Below, one piece after another: positions 53,604-63,712 of a stretch of 64,000 bases of DNA. Every line of letters starts with the position of its first letter. The first letter of the stretch is position 1. Where the stretch lies: NCBI RefSeq assembly GCF_021654035.1, contig NZ_JAJPDW010000002.1, forward strand, positions 62,001-126,000. The letters are read 5' to 3'. The position numbers and the translations under genes are program-made. The notes under the pieces were generated by a model, which was given only the letters and a program-made list of their open reading frames with translations, did not search any database and was not told where the DNA came from. Source of the DNA: Microbacterium aurantiacum. Lineage in GTDB: Bacteria > Actinomycetota > Actinomycetes > Actinomycetales > Microbacteriaceae.

Positions 53604-55349
53604 TCACTCGCCGTCGAGCCGCAGTTGCAGGCTGAGCTCGTCGGCGTCGAGCTCAGCGAGGGCGTGGCGGAGAGCGGCGGTGCTGTATTCGCCGCCGTGC
53701 GACAGCTCCTCCAGCCGCGCGCGCATCGCGTCGATCAGCGCCATCCGCAGCTCGAGCAGATCGCGGGCGAGGGTGGTGGTGTCGTCGTCCGGCGGTTCGG
53801 TGAGGCGCCGGCCGACGCGTTCGACGAGGTGCTCCGGGAACGGGGAACCGTCGCGACGGCGGAGTCCCGGCTCCTCGAGAGCGGATGCCGCGGCCCGGCG
53901 CAGCGCGTCGTCGATCCGGGTCTGCTCCTCGCGTGTGATCGCATCCTGGGCGGAATCGTCCAGCCGCAGCATCCGCACCAGCGCCCGGAGGGTGAAGCCC
54001 TGCAGCATGAGGCTTCCGACCGCCACGGCGAAGGCGACGAAGACGAGCAGTGCGCGGTCGGGACTGTCGCGGGGAAGGGTCTGGGCGGCGGCGAGGGTGA
54101 CGACGCCGCGCATCCCCGCCCAGACGATGATCGTGCCGTGCTTCCAGCCGAGGGGCGTCGCCTGGTAGTAGTCCAGGTCCGCCATCATGCGCGACACGCG
54201 CGCGCGGGCCGCTGCGATCCGGGACTGACGGACCTCGGGGTCGGTGCGGCTGAGCCGCGGTGGTCGTTCGGCGGCGGCGTCCAGGCGCTGCTGGGCATCG
54301 TCCAGACGTTCCCGTCTCCGACCGCGTCGACGCGCCCGTCGACCCTGGAGCCAGAGGAGGAAGGCGACGTAGACGCTCCGGACGGCGAGGATGATCACGA
54401 GCGCGACCGCGGCGAGGCCGACCCCCTGGCCGATTCCCTGCGGCGATTCGCGGAGGTCGAGAAGGATCTCCTTCAGTTCCAGTCCCATCAGGAGGAACAC
54501 CGCGCCCTCGAGCACGAGCTCGATCGTCCGCCAGTTCAGCTCGTTCGACAGCCGCTGCTCCGGAGTGAACCACCGGGCCGACCCCTGCCCGGTGACGATG
54601 CCGGCGACGACGGCGGCGACGAGTCCCGAACCGCCGAGCTCTTCGGTGGGGAGGTAGGCGGCGAACGGGACGATGAAGCCGATCGCGGTGCCGGCCGCCG
54701 AGTGCGAAAGCGCGGCCCGCAGGCGCAGGTTCAGCCACCCGATGATCCCGCCGACGACGAGGGCGACGAGGACGCCCCACAGGAACGACCCGACGAAGTC
54801 CGGAGCCTCCACCGTCGTCGTCGCGCTCGCACCGATCGCGGCGGCAGCGACCGCCGTGCGGAGGATCACGAGGGACGTCGCGTCGTTCAGGAGGCTCTCG
54901 CCCTCGAGCAGCGTCACGACGCGCCGCGAGATGCCCAGGCGCTTGACGATCGAGGTCGCCACGGCATCCGTGGGGCTGAGGATCGCCCCGAGGGCGAGGG
55001 CCAGGAAGAAGTCCAGACTCGGGATGACGGCCTGGAAGAAGAGGGCGAGGACCACGGCGCTGACGACCACGAGCAGGACCGAGAGGCCGGCGATGGGCCG
55101 GAAATCCCGGCGGAACTCGATCGCCGGCATCGACACCGCCGCCGAATACAGCAGGGGTGGGAGGACGCCGACGAGAATCAGTTCCGGGTCGACCTCGATC
55201 GGCGGGACGAACGGGAGGAGGCTCACTCCGATCCCGATGATCACGAGCGCGAGGGGCCCCGCGATGCCGAGCCGGGGCGCGAGGGCCGTGGCGAGGGTGA
55301 TGACGAGGACGCCGAGGATCGCCGCCAGGACGATCTCGGTGGGCCCCAC
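53604..55349 (-). CDS. Na+/H+ antiporter, CPA1 (NhaP) family
   Basis: A 581-residue membrane protein with about 12 spans in the first 430 residues, including LALGAILSPTDAVATSIVKRLGI (the ion-binding region of CPA1) and EGESLLNDATSLVIL, followed by a charged cytoplasmic C-terminal tail of about 150 residues. It should exchange cytoplasmic Na+ (or K+) for protons. Its GTG begins immediately after the mdh stop codon with no gap, so its translation is likely coupled to mdh. Confidence 0.9.
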   Translation of the reverse strand: MGPTEIVLAAILGVLVITLATALAPRLGIAGPLALVIIGIGVSLLPFVPPIEVDPELILVGVLPPLLYSAAVSMPAIEFRRDFRPIAGLSVLLVVVSAVVLALFFQAVIPSLDFFLALALGAILSPTDAVATSIVKRLGISRRVVTLLEGESLLNDATSLVILRTAVAAAAIGASATTTVEAPDFVGSFLWGVLVALVVGGIIGWLNLRLRAALSHSAAGTAIGFIVPFAAYLPTEELGGSGLVAAVVAGIVTGQGSARWFTPEQRLSNELNWRTIELVLEGAVFLLMGLELKEILLDLRESPQGIGQGVGLAAVALVIILAVRSVYVAFLLWLQGRRARRRGRRRERLDDAQQRLDAAAERPPRLSRTDPEVRQSRIAAARARVSRMMADLDYYQATPLGWKHGTIIVWAGMRGVVTLAAAQTLPRDSPDRALLVFVAFAVAVGSLMLQGFTLRALVRMLRLDDSAQDAITREEQTRIDDALRRAAASALEEPGLRRRDGSPFPEHLVERVGRRLTEPPDDDTTTLARDLLELRMALIDAMRARLEELSHGGEYSTAALRHALAELDADELSLQLRLDGE

Positions 55350-56390
55350 CTACCGCCCCCCGAGATCGCGGACCGCGGCGCGCTCGGCGACCAGCTCGTC
55401 GACGGAGGTCCGCAGCAGCGCTCGTCCGCGGTCGTCGAGGGCGAGACCCTCCACGGCGCGATAGCCACCGTCCGACCCGGACACACCGGGAGACACGACC
55501 GGCATCGAACAGACCAGGCCTTCCGGGATGCCGTACTCGCCGTGCGACACGATCGCCGCCGAGGTCCGGCGGCCGTCGGTGCCCAGCTGCTCGTCCCGCA
55601 CATGCTGGATCACGGCGTGCGCCGCGGAGGCCACCGACGACGAGCCGCGGACCTCGATGATCTCCGCACCCCGGCGGGCGACGCGCGGGAGGAAGGTCTC
55701 GTCCAGCCACGTCTGCGCCGCATCCCCGCCGCCGAACCGCTCGGCGAGGGCGTCGAGGACAGGGCGCTCGCCGTCCGGCATCCGCACGCGCGCGTGGGCG
55801 ACATCGGGGAACTGGGTCGCGGAGTGATTCCCCCAGACGATCAGCCCGTCGACCGCGGCCGGGGAGACCTCGAGGACGCCGGCGATCTGCGCCACCGCGC
55901 GGTTGTGGTCCAGTCGCGTGAGCGCCGAGAAGCGCTCGGCCGGGATCTCGGGCGCCGCCGCCGCGGCGGCGAGGAGGGCGTTGGTGTTGGCGGGATTCCC
56001 GACCACGACCGCACGGATGCCGGGGGCGGCGGCCTCGGCGATCGCTCGACCCTGCGGCCCGAAGATGCCGGCGTTCGCGGCGAGGAGGTCGGCGCGCTCC
56101 ATGCCCGGTCCGCGGGGGCGGGCGCCGACGAGGAGGGCGATGTCGGCGCCGTCGAACCCGACCCGCGCGTCGTCGGTGACCTCGACGTCCTGAAGGAGAG
56201 GGAAGGCGCCGTCCTGCAGCTCGAGGGCTGCGCCTTCGGCCGCGCGGAGGCCCTGGGGGATCTCGAGCAGACGCAGACGCACCGGGCGGTCGGTGCCGAG
56301 CATCTCGCCCGCGGCGATGCGGAACAGCAGGGCGTATCCGATCTGCCCTCCGGCGCCGGTGAGGGTGATCGTCGTCGCGTCGCGCACCAT
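55350..56390 (-). CDS. mdh: Malate dehydrogenase
   Basis: A 346-residue NAD-dependent dehydrogenase. The nucleotide fold begins [20 protein letters not shown], followed by RLRLLEIPQ and [16 protein letters not shown]; substrate-binding Arg residues and the catalytic His in [13 protein letters not shown] (about residue 189) are present. It is of the type close to mitochondrial/cytosolic MDH1-like enzymes common in actinobacteria. Its TAG stop touches the NhaP start. A 14-base palindrome, CGCACCATGGTGCG (56383-56396), spans its ATG. Confidence 0.93.
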   Translation of the reverse strand: MVRDATTITLTGAGGQIGYALLFRIAAGEMLGTDRPVRLRLLEIPQGLRAAEGAALELQDGAFPLLQDVEVTDDARVGFDGADIALLVGARPRGPGMERADLLAANAGIFGPQGRAIAEAAAPGIRAVVVGNPANTNALLAAAAAAPEIPAERFSALTRLDHNRAVAQIAGVLEVSPAAVDGLIVWGNHSATQFPDVAHARVRMPDGERPVLDALAERFGGGDAAQTWLDETFLPRVARRGAEIIEVRGSSSVASAAHAVIQHVRDEQLGTDGRRTSAAIVSHGEYGIPEGLVCSMPVVSPGVSGSDGGYRAVEGLALDDRGRALLRTSVDELVAERAAVRDLGGR

Positions 56391-56465
56391 GGTGCGAGCC
56401 TACTCATCCGCGTGCGCACGGGTGGGTCCGCGTGCGCGGACGCGGGGGGGCTGTACCGTCAACCC

Positions 56466-57335
56466 ATGACGTTCAACGACAACGCCCGCGTGGGCGGTCA
56501 TTCCGCCAAACGGCGGGGACGGGGCGTCGCGATCGCGGGCGGCGGCGTGGCCGGCCTCGGAGTGATCGCCGTGCTCCTGCTCAACCTCTTCACCGGCGGC
56601 GACTTCTCGGGATTCCTCCCCACCGACTCGGGGCAGGCCTCGGGCGGCGAGAGCGAGATCGCCGAGTGCGACACGGGCGCCGACGCCAATGCCCGCGACG
56701 ACTGCCGGCTCGCCGCGGCGACCCTCGCCGTCGATCAGTACTGGGAGGGCGAGCTCCGCGGGTACCGCCCGCCGACCCCGATCATCGTAGACGGCTCGAC
56801 CTCGACGCCGTGCGGCACCGCGTCGAACCAGACCGGGCCCTTCTACTGTCCCGCGGACGAGACCGTCTACATCGATCCGACGTTCTTCTCGCTGCTGCGC
56901 GAACGCTTCGACGCCACCGGCGGCCCTCTCGCGCAGCTCTACGTCCTCGCGCACGAGTACGCCCACCACGTGCAGTACATCACCGGTGTGTTCGAGCAGT
57001 ACCCGCCCGGCGACAGCGGACCGGACAGCAACGGCGTCCGCCTGGAGCTCCAGGCCGACTGCCTCGCCGGTGCCTGGGTCGGTGCGATGAGCGAGCAGGT
57101 CGACGAGAACGGCACCCCGTTCCTCCAGGCGCCGACCGAGGCGCAGATCCAGGACGCGCTGAACGCCGCCGCGACCGTCGGCGACGACCACATCCAGGAG
57201 GTCTCGACCGGACGCGTCTCGCCGGAGACCTGGACCCACGGCTCCAGCGAACAGCGGCAGGGCTGGTTCCAGACCGGCTACCGTGAGGGCCCCGCGGCCT
57301 GCGACACCTTCGCCGTGGACGGGAGCCAGCTGTGA
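56466..57335 (+). CDS. Neutral zinc metallopeptidase (YpfJ-like)
   Basis: A 289-residue protein with one N-terminal membrane anchor (about residues 22-42) and a zincin domain with LAHEYAHHVQY, zinc ligands His163 and His167 and catalytic Glu164, the third ligand likely in LELQADCLAG. The family (putative neutral zinc metallopeptidase) is extracytoplasmic and of unknown substrate. Four Cys near the N-terminal half of the domain may pair as disulfides. Its stop overlaps pip by four bases. Confidence 0.9.
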   Translation: MTFNDNARVGGHSAKRRGRGVAIAGGGVAGLGVIAVLLLNLFTGGDFSGFLPTDSGQASGGESEIAECDTGADANARDDCRLAAATLAVDQYWEGELRGYRPPTPIIVDGSTSTPCGTASNQTGPFYCPADETVYIDPTFFSLLRERFDATGGPLAQLYVLAHEYAHHVQYITGVFEQYPPGDSGPDSNGVRLELQADCLAGAWVGAMSEQVDENGTPFLQAPTEAQIQDALNAAATVGDDHIQEVSTGRVSPETWTHGSSEQRQGWFQTGYREGPAACDTFAVDGSQL

Positions 57336-58324
57336 CGGCCCATCTCGACGGCATCCTGTACCCGCCGATCGAGCCGTACGACACCGGCGAGCTGCTCGTC
57401 GGCGACGGCAACCGCGTCTTCTACGAGCAGAGCGGGAACCCCGACGGCAAGCCCGTGGTGTTCCTCCACGGCGGCCCCGGCGGGGGGACCTCGCCCTGGC
57501 ACCGCCGCTTCTTCGACCCCGAGCGGTACCGCATCATCCTTCTGGACCAGCGCGGATGCGGGCGGTCGACGCCGCACGCGAGCGCGCCGGATGCCGACCT
57601 CCGCCACAACACCACGTGGCACCTCGTGGCCGACATCGACCTGCTGCGCCGGAACCTCGGCATCGACCGGTGGCAGGTCTTCGGCGGCTCGTGGGGGAGC
57701 GCCCTCGCCCTGGCGTACGCGCAGACGCACCCCGAGGCGGTCACCGAGATCGTGCTGCGCGGGATCTTCACGCTGCGCCGGCACGAGCTGGAGTGGTTCT
57801 ACGAGGGCGGCGCCGGGGCGGTGTTCCCCGACCTCTGGGCGGACTTCATCGCGCCGATCCCGGTGCTGGAGCGCTCGCGCATGATCGAGGCGTACCACCG
57901 GCGGCTGTTCGACCCCGACCCCGCGGTCCACCGCCCCGCGGGCCTCGCCTGGACCCGGTGGGAGGCGTCGACCCTGACCCTCCGTCCTGACCCGGAACTC
58001 GTCGCGGCGATGACCGACCCCGACACCGCGGTCGCCTTCGCGCGGATCGAGAACCACTACTTCGTCCACGAGGGATGGTTCCGCGAGGGGCAGCTCATCG
58101 AGAACGCCCGGATCCTCCGCGGCATCCCGGCCGTCATCGTGCAGGGACGCTACGACGTCTGCACCCCGATGATGACCGCGTGGGATCTCCACCGGGCGTG
58201 GCCCGAGGCCGACTTCGTCGTGGTTTCGGATGCCGGGCACGCGGCATCCGAACCCGGGATCGCCACGGCGCTGCGGGCGGCGACCGACCGGTTCGCGGAC
58301 GACGCCGTCACCTCCGAGGGGTGA
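57332..58324 (+). CDS. pip: Prolyl aminopeptidase
   Basis: A 330-residue alpha/beta hydrolase that removes N-terminal proline. The oxyanion region FLHGGPGGGTSPWHRRFFDP, the nucleophile elbow GGSWGS with Ser120, GRYDVCTPMMTAWDL with the acid Asp, and SDAGHAASEPG with the catalytic His are all present. GTG overlaps the metallopeptidase stop (GTGA), so an extracytoplasmic protease and a cytoplasmic peptidase are co-expressed. Confidence 0.93.
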   Translation: MTAHLDGILYPPIEPYDTGELLVGDGNRVFYEQSGNPDGKPVVFLHGGPGGGTSPWHRRFFDPERYRIILLDQRGCGRSTPHASAPDADLRHNTTWHLVADIDLLRRNLGIDRWQVFGGSWGSALALAYAQTHPEAVTEIVLRGIFTLRRHELEWFYEGGAGAVFPDLWADFIAPIPVLERSRMIEAYHRRLFDPDPAVHRPAGLAWTRWEASTLTLRPDPELVAAMTDPDTAVAFARIENHYFVHEGWFREGQLIENARILRGIPAVIVQGRYDVCTPMMTAWDLHRAWPEADFVVVSDAGHAASEPGIATALRAATDRFADDAVTSEG

Positions 58325-58631
58325 GGTCGGGGGCCGGGTTGGTCTTTCGCCGCCTCCAGGCCCCCATGCCGTCGCTGCACAACGAGGTCTTCCACCACTG
58401 ATCGGCGTCCTCCCGGGAGTGCTCGCCGCCGACGTCCAGCCGTGTGCTGGTAGTGTCGGAGACCTTGCAGCGCGATTCTCGCGCTTCTTGCGTCGTTAGA
58501 ACGCTTCTCTCGCCCGCATCCGCTCTCCCGTAGCGGATGCCGTCGGCCGATGACATTCACGCGGCGACCCGGGATCGAAATCCGATCCCGGCCACCGACC
58601 CCAGGCGCCAGTGCGCGCCGGAGACATCCCC
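58325..58631. other. Leader region of the second DEAD-box helicase
   Basis: About 300 bases between pip and the helicase ATG. It contains a 9-base-pair hairpin (GCATCCGCT, 7-base loop, AGCGGATGC; 58516-58540) and a second short one (GATCGAAATCCGATC region near 58571-58586), consistent with a structured leader. A minus-strand open frame (58308-58556) overlaps the pip end and has no ribosome site; it is not called. Confidence 0.45.
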
Positions 58632-60158
58632 ATGACCGAAATGACTTTCGGCGCGCTCGGCGTGCCGCAGCCCCTCGTCGACGCCCTCGCGGCGGACGGC
58701 AAGACCACGGCCTTCCCGATCCAGGCCGACACCCTTCCCGACACCCTCGCCGGCCGCGACGTCCTCGGCCGCGGCAAGACGGGCTCGGGCAAGACCCTCG
58801 CCTTCTCGCTGCCCCTCGTCGCCCGCATCGCCGAGCGCCGCACCGGACCCGCGCGTCGCGGACGCCGCCCCCTGGGCCTCGTCCTCGCCCCCACGCGCGA
58901 GCTCGCCACGCAGATCGACGCCGTCCTCGCCCCGCTCGCCGCGGCGACGGGCCTGGTGACCACGACGATCTTCGGCGGCGTGAACCAGAACCGTCAGGTG
59001 CAGGCCCTCGCCGCCGGCGTCGACATCGTCGTCGCCTGCCCCGGGCGCCTGGAAGACCTCATGCGCCAGGGCTTCGCGCACCTGGACGCCGTGGAGATCA
59101 CCGTCATCGACGAGGCCGACCACATGGCCGACCTCGGCTTCCTGCCGGTCGTCACCCGCATCCTCGCCGCGACCCCCGCGCAGGGACAGCGCCTGCTGTT
59201 CAGCGCGACGCTGGACAACGGCGTCGACAAGCTCGTCGCGCGGTTCCTCCGCAACCAGGTGCTGCACTCGGTCGACGAGGCGCACTCCCCGGTCGCGGCG
59301 ATGACCCACCACGTCTTCACCGTCGCCGACGCCGACGCGAAGAAGGACCTCGTGAAGACCCTCGCCTCCGGCACGGGTCGCCGCATCCTCTTCTCCCGTA
59401 CGAAGCACCACGCGAAGAAGCTCGCGAAGCAGCTCACCTCGCAGGGCATCCCGGCGGTCGACCTGCACGGCAACCTGTCGCAGCCGGCGCGCGACCGCAA
59501 CCTCGCCGCGTTCTCGTCGGGCGCCGCCCGCGTGCTCGTGGCCACGGACGTCGCCGCCCGCGGCGTGCACGTCGACGACGTCGAACTCGTCGTCCACGTC
59601 GACCCGCCCACCGAGCACAAGGCGTACCTGCACCGTTCGGGCCGCACCGCCCGCGCCGGCGCCGAGGGCGCGGTCGTGACCGTCGTCCTTCCCGAGCAGC
59701 GTCGCGACGTCACGCAGCTGCTGCGCAAGGCCGAGATCAGCGTCGCCCCGGTGCAGGTCACCGCGACGGATGCCGTCGTGGCCGAGCTCGTCGGCGAGGT
59801 CGCCGCGTACGTGAAGCCCGAGCCCGTCGTCGCCGCCCCTCAGGGTGGCGGACGCAGCCAGGGCGCGAACGCGCAGCGCAAGCGCGCGGCGCGCGGCGAG
59901 TCCGGATCCGGTGCCGGTGCGGCATCCGGCGGGGCCTCCCGCGGTCGCCGTCGTCCCCAGGGCGCCGGCGGTTCCGACCGCGCGCAGACGTCGGGTGCCA
60001 CGCGCACCGGGCACGCTCCCGCCGAGCGTTCCGTTGCTCCCTCCGGCAACCCCCGCTCGACCGGACGCCGGGCCTCCGGCGGCGGCGCCCAGGGCGGGAA
60101 GCTCATGGTCGGCTCCGTCGTGCGCGACAACGGCCGGGGCCGTCGCACCGGGCGCTGA
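58632..60158 (+). CDS. DEAD-box RNA helicase
   Basis: A 508-residue helicase: FGALGVPQPLVDALAADG with FPIQAD, GRGKTGSGKT (motif I), PTRELATQIDAVL, DEAD in [22 protein letters not shown], and [16 protein letters not shown] with HRSGRTARAG. A Gly/Arg/Ala-rich tail follows (residues about 420-508), giving an RGG-like RNA-binding end. Compared with the first helicase the disordered region is at the C-terminus. The ATG at 58632 follows GGAGACATCCCC. Probably a cold or stress RNA remodeller. Confidence 0.93.
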   Translation: MTEMTFGALGVPQPLVDALAADGKTTAFPIQADTLPDTLAGRDVLGRGKTGSGKTLAFSLPLVARIAERRTGPARRGRRPLGLVLAPTRELATQIDAVLAPLAAATGLVTTTIFGGVNQNRQVQALAAGVDIVVACPGRLEDLMRQGFAHLDAVEITVIDEADHMADLGFLPVVTRILAATPAQGQRLLFSATLDNGVDKLVARFLRNQVLHSVDEAHSPVAAMTHHVFTVADADAKKDLVKTLASGTGRRILFSRTKHHAKKLAKQLTSQGIPAVDLHGNLSQPARDRNLAAFSSGAARVLVATDVAARGVHVDDVELVVHVDPPTEHKAYLHRSGRTARAGAEGAVVTVVLPEQRRDVTQLLRKAEISVAPVQVTATDAVVAELVGEVAAYVKPEPVVAAPQGGGRSQGANAQRKRAARGESGSGAGAASGGASRGRRRPQGAGGSDRAQTSGATRTGHAPAERSVAPSGNPRSTGRRASGGGAQGGKLMVGSVVRDNGRGRRTGR

Positions 60159-60241
60159 CCCGGGCACCCGCTCCTTCTCCGACCCACGCATCCTGCGCCG
60201 GGAGACGCCGTTTCGACGGTGCCTCCCGGCGCAGTCTGCGT

Positions 60242-61882
60242 TCAGCGGCTGGTCGACGCGAGGAGGTCCGCGGCGCGCTCGCCGATGACGATGCTCGGAG
60301 CGTGGGTGTGCCCGCGGATGACGACGGGCATCACCGAGGCGTCGGCGACGCGCAGCCCCTGTACGCCGCGCACCCGGAGCTCGGGGTCGACGACGGATGC
60401 CGCATCCGTCCCCATCCGCGCCGTGCCCACCGGGTGGTAGAGCGTGTGGGAGTGGTGCCGGAGTGACGCTTCGGCGCGCTCGGCCGCGGTCATCGCGTCG
60501 CCGCCGTCGGGCTGGATCCATCCGCCGGTCGTGACGGCGCGGAGCGACGGCATCCGCAGCAGCCGTTCGCACTCGGCGAGACCCGCGAGCATCGTCCGCT
60601 CGTCGACGCCGTCGGGATCGCTGAGGTACCGCGGGTCGATGACGGGCGCCCCGGTCGGGTCGGTCGAGGCGAGTCGGATCTCTCCGCGACTCCGCGGACG
60701 CAACAGGATCGCTCCGACCGTGAGCCCCTCCCCGGGTGTCGGCACGAGCCCCTCCCCGACGTACGGGACGGGCGCGAAGATGATCTCGATGTCGGGTAGA
60801 TCCGCGGCCATCCCGGCCTCGTCGGCGACGGGGGTCCGGACGAACCCGTACGCCTCGGCGACGTTCGAGGTCAGCATCCCGCGCCGCCGCGCGAGGAAGG
60901 GCGCGAGGTGACGTGCGCGCGTGGCGGTGTGCAGCGTGCCGCCGTGCGCGGCCGGCGCGAGCCCCGCGACGAGGTGGTCCTGCAGGTTGCGTCCGACCTC
61001 CGGGGCGTCCACCACGGGGCGGATGCCGAGCCCGGCGAGCGCGTCGGCGGGACCGATGCCGCTCAGGAGAAGCAGCTGCGGCGTGTTGATCGCGCCGCCG
61101 GCGAGCACGACCTCCTCACGTGCGGTCACGCGACGGGTGACGCCGTCGATCCGGACGTACACGCCCGTCGCGCGGGGGCCGCCGGCGGCGTCGTCGTCGA
61201 ACAGCACGCGCGTCACGAGCGCGTCGGTCACGATGCGGAGGTTCGGGCGCCCGCGTGCGGGGCGGAGGTACGTGTCGGCGGTCGAGGCCCGCGCGCCGCG
61301 GTGCTGGGTGACCATCGTCTGGCTGAAACCCTGCCCGGCGGGCAGGTTCGCCGGCGTCACCGGATGCCCCGCTTCGACCGCGGCGGCCAGGAACGCCGCC
61401 GTCTGCGGTCGGGGGTCGCGCTGGTGCTCGACGTGCTGCGACCCGTCGGCGCCCTGCGTCGGATCCGCCGGGTCGTCGGTCCGCTCCACGCGCCGGAAGA
61501 GGGGTGCCAGGTGTTCCCACGACCACGCGGGGCCCGCGGCATCCGCCCACTCGTCGTAATCGGCGGCGAACCCGCGCACCCACATCATCGCGTTGAGCGA
61601 CGACGAGCCGCCGAGTGTGCGGCCCCGCGGCCAGTACACGCGGCGCCCGGCGAGGTGCTCCTGCGGCGTGGTGTCGTACGACCAGTCGTAGGGGCCGCGG
61701 AACAGGCGCGAGAACGCGGCGGGCACGTGCAGTTCCGGCGCCCGGTCGACGGGGCCGGCCTCGAGGAGCAGCACCGTGCGTCGCGGATCCTCGGTGAGGC
61801 GCGCCGCGAGGGCCGCACCGGCCGAGCCCGCGCCGACGACGACCACATCGGCGACGAGGTCGCCCCGCCCGGTGTCGCTCAT
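60242..61882 (-). CDS. GMC-family FAD oxidoreductase
   Basis: A 546-residue GMC enzyme: FAD-binding VVVVGAGSAGAALAARL (about residues 13-29), the ADP-binding continuation LLLEAGPVD, the GMC signature YWPRGRTLGGSSSLNAMMWVRG, and the C-terminal HPVGTARMG with GHTHAPSIVIGERAADLL carrying catalytic His residues. It oxidises an alcohol such as choline, a glucosyl alcohol or a fatty alcohol; the substrate cannot be told from sequence. It overlaps the aldehyde dehydrogenase stop by four bases, so it should pass an aldehyde product to that enzyme. Confidence 0.9.
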   Translation of the reverse strand: MSDTGRGDLVADVVVVGAGSAGAALAARLTEDPRRTVLLLEAGPVDRAPELHVPAAFSRLFRGPYDWSYDTTPQEHLAGRRVYWPRGRTLGGSSSLNAMMWVRGFAADYDEWADAAGPAWSWEHLAPLFRRVERTDDPADPTQGADGSQHVEHQRDPRPQTAAFLAAAVEAGHPVTPANLPAGQGFSQTMVTQHRGARASTADTYLRPARGRPNLRIVTDALVTRVLFDDDAAGGPRATGVYVRIDGVTRRVTAREEVVLAGGAINTPQLLLLSGIGPADALAGLGIRPVVDAPEVGRNLQDHLVAGLAPAAHGGTLHTATRARHLAPFLARRRGMLTSNVAEAYGFVRTPVADEAGMAADLPDIEIIFAPVPYVGEGLVPTPGEGLTVGAILLRPRSRGEIRLASTDPTGAPVIDPRYLSDPDGVDERTMLAGLAECERLLRMPSLRAVTTGGWIQPDGGDAMTAAERAEASLRHHSHTLYHPVGTARMGTDAASVVDPELRVRGVQGLRVADASVMPVVIRGHTHAPSIVIGERAADLLASTSR

Positions 61883-63672
61883 GCGCGCAGCGCCCGGAGG
61901 AACGTGGGCACGAGTCCGCCGATCGCGCGGATCGAGCGGAGTCCTCCGCGCGCCCGGAACCGGGTGAACCCGGCGCTGACGGATGCCCCGGTGCGCGCGC
62001 CGACGAACCACGGCGGCTTCGGCAGGACGGAGAAGATCCCCGCCCGGCCCGGGAGGAGGGTGGGCAGCGACCGCGGGAACGGCCGGAACGGCGCCCGCCC
62101 GATCGAGCGCTCGACGTCGTCGAGGAGGAGGGCGTTGTGCACGACTCCGGTGCCGCTGCCGATGTCGGCGAGTGTGCCGCCGGGGAACGCGTTCCACGTG
62201 AGCGTCGGGGTGAGGAAGACGAACCCGGTCCACGTGTTGATCGCGATCGCGCCGTAGCGGAGCGCGGCGACGGCCTCCTCGAACCCGCTCCCCAGCGCCC
62301 GCTCCGTCTCGGGATCGATCAGCAGGTTCGCCCCGAGCGACCCGGCCAGCCGGTCGTTCGCGTACGCGACCGCGCGGTCGAGGAACTCCTGCCCGTCTCC
62401 GGCGAGGGTCTGCACGCCGAGGACCGGGGCGAAGTACTCCGTCTGCTCCATCGGCGTCGCGTCGTCGTCCGGCCGGAGCTCGACGAGCAGGCGCTCGCCC
62501 CCGACGCGGAGGGCGTGCGGGAAGGATGCCGCGGCGGCGGCCACGCTCGTGGCGCCGCTCGGATACCAGACCGGCCGCGCGGGGGCGACGGCGAGGGCGC
62601 GGCGGAGCTCTTTCAGGAACGCGTTCCGCTGCGGCCAGTCGGCGCTGAGGATCACCACCTGGCCGGCGATGCAGTTGTGGCCGGCGTTGTGCAGGCGCAT
62701 CGTCGCGATGTGCTCGGCCTGGAACCGGAGGTCGGCGGCGCTCCACCGGCCGGGGACGACGATGATCGGCGAGACTCCGCCGAGCTCGGCGGAGATGGGG
62801 ACCTTTAGCTTCGGGCGTCCCTCGCGCCGTCGCCGGGTGGTCGCACCCGAGGGCGGACCCCAGACGATCGCGTCGAAGGTCTCGGCCGCTCCCGTGATGT
62901 GCACGTGGTCGATGCCGGAGTGGGCGGTCAGGTGGGCGCCGACCGCGCCGCCGCCACGGACGATCCGCAGGTACCCGCCGGCGATGAGCGGCGCCAGGAC
63001 CTGACGGAGGATCGGGAGGAGGGCATCCTGCAGGGGGTTGAGCTTCAGCAGCACGACGCGGTTGTGCGCGAGGAGCTCGGTGAAGACGTCCTGCACGGGG
63101 ATGGAGGTGATGTTGCCCGCGCCGAGGACGAGTCCCACGCCGCCGGGAGCCTGCGGGTCGCGCTGGGCGAGGCCTGCCCGCCGGCGGGCGTCGGCCGCGG
63201 TCGTGCCGGGCGTGAACCACACCTCGCCGGTGTACCCCGACAGCACGAGCCGGTCCGAGAGGTCGCCCGGGAACACGTGCGCCCGGACCCGCCCGCCCGG
63301 CGCGGACGCGAGCGCGACGTCGTCGAGGGGGGAGGCGCCGCGGGCGAGCGTCCGCAGCGTCCGGGCGTACGCGGCCGTCGCCACGAGCGCGGCATACGGA
63401 CCCGAGAGCCACTCCTCGCCGCGGGACGGATGCCCCGGGTCCAGGCCCTTGGCCCGGGACGCGGCATCCGCCCATTCCTCCGCGCCCGCGGCGATGGTGT
63501 CGTGCAGCCGGTCGAACAGCCGTGCGCGCTGCGTGAGCGTCAGGTGCCGCCAGGTCCGCGCCCCGCGCCGGAGGCCGTCGAGGGCGGCGTCGACGGTAGC
63601 CCGCTCGGTGTCGGTGAGTCCGGCCACCGTGGCTGAGGCGGACGGGGCGGCGAGGTGAGAGGCCTGCGGCAT
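61879..63672 (-). CDS. Aldehyde dehydrogenase family protein, atypical
   Basis: A 597-residue protein, about 100 residues longer than classical ALDH. The catalytic Cys334 is in HNCIAGQ and the general base Glu296 in ISAELGG, with a spacing close to normal. The NAD-binding motif is reduced and the N-terminus (LTLTQRARLFDRLHDTI) and C-terminal 100 residues differ from the betaine ALDH type. It starts at the ATG at 63672 and is followed by a coupled GMC oxidoreductase. The pair suggests a two-step alcohol-to-acid oxidation. Confidence 0.85.
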   Translation of the reverse strand: MPQASHLAAPSASATVAGLTDTERATVDAALDGLRRGARTWRHLTLTQRARLFDRLHDTIAAGAEEWADAASRAKGLDPGHPSRGEEWLSGPYAALVATAAYARTLRTLARGASPLDDVALASAPGGRVRAHVFPGDLSDRLVLSGYTGEVWFTPGTTAADARRRAGLAQRDPQAPGGVGLVLGAGNITSIPVQDVFTELLAHNRVVLLKLNPLQDALLPILRQVLAPLIAGGYLRIVRGGGAVGAHLTAHSGIDHVHITGAAETFDAIVWGPPSGATTRRRREGRPKLKVPISAELGGVSPIIVVPGRWSAADLRFQAEHIATMRLHNAGHNCIAGQVVILSADWPQRNAFLKELRRALAVAPARPVWYPSGATSVAAAAASFPHALRVGGERLLVELRPDDDATPMEQTEYFAPVLGVQTLAGDGQEFLDRAVAYANDRLAGSLGANLLIDPETERALGSGFEEAVAALRYGAIAINTWTGFVFLTPTLTWNAFPGGTLADIGSGTGVVHNALLLDDVERSIGRAPFRPFPRSLPTLLPGRAGIFSVLPKPPWFVGARTGASVSAGFTRFRARGGLRSIRAIGGLVPTFLRALRA

Positions 63673-63712
63673 GACGCGCTCCTTCGTGCGTGCCGTCAGT
63701 GTACCCGCGCGG

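Noticed and set aside
58308..58556. Minus-strand 82-codon frame overlapping the end of pip
   Set aside because: No ribosome site or recognised similarity, and its only upstream start overlaps the helicase leader; possible but unsupported.
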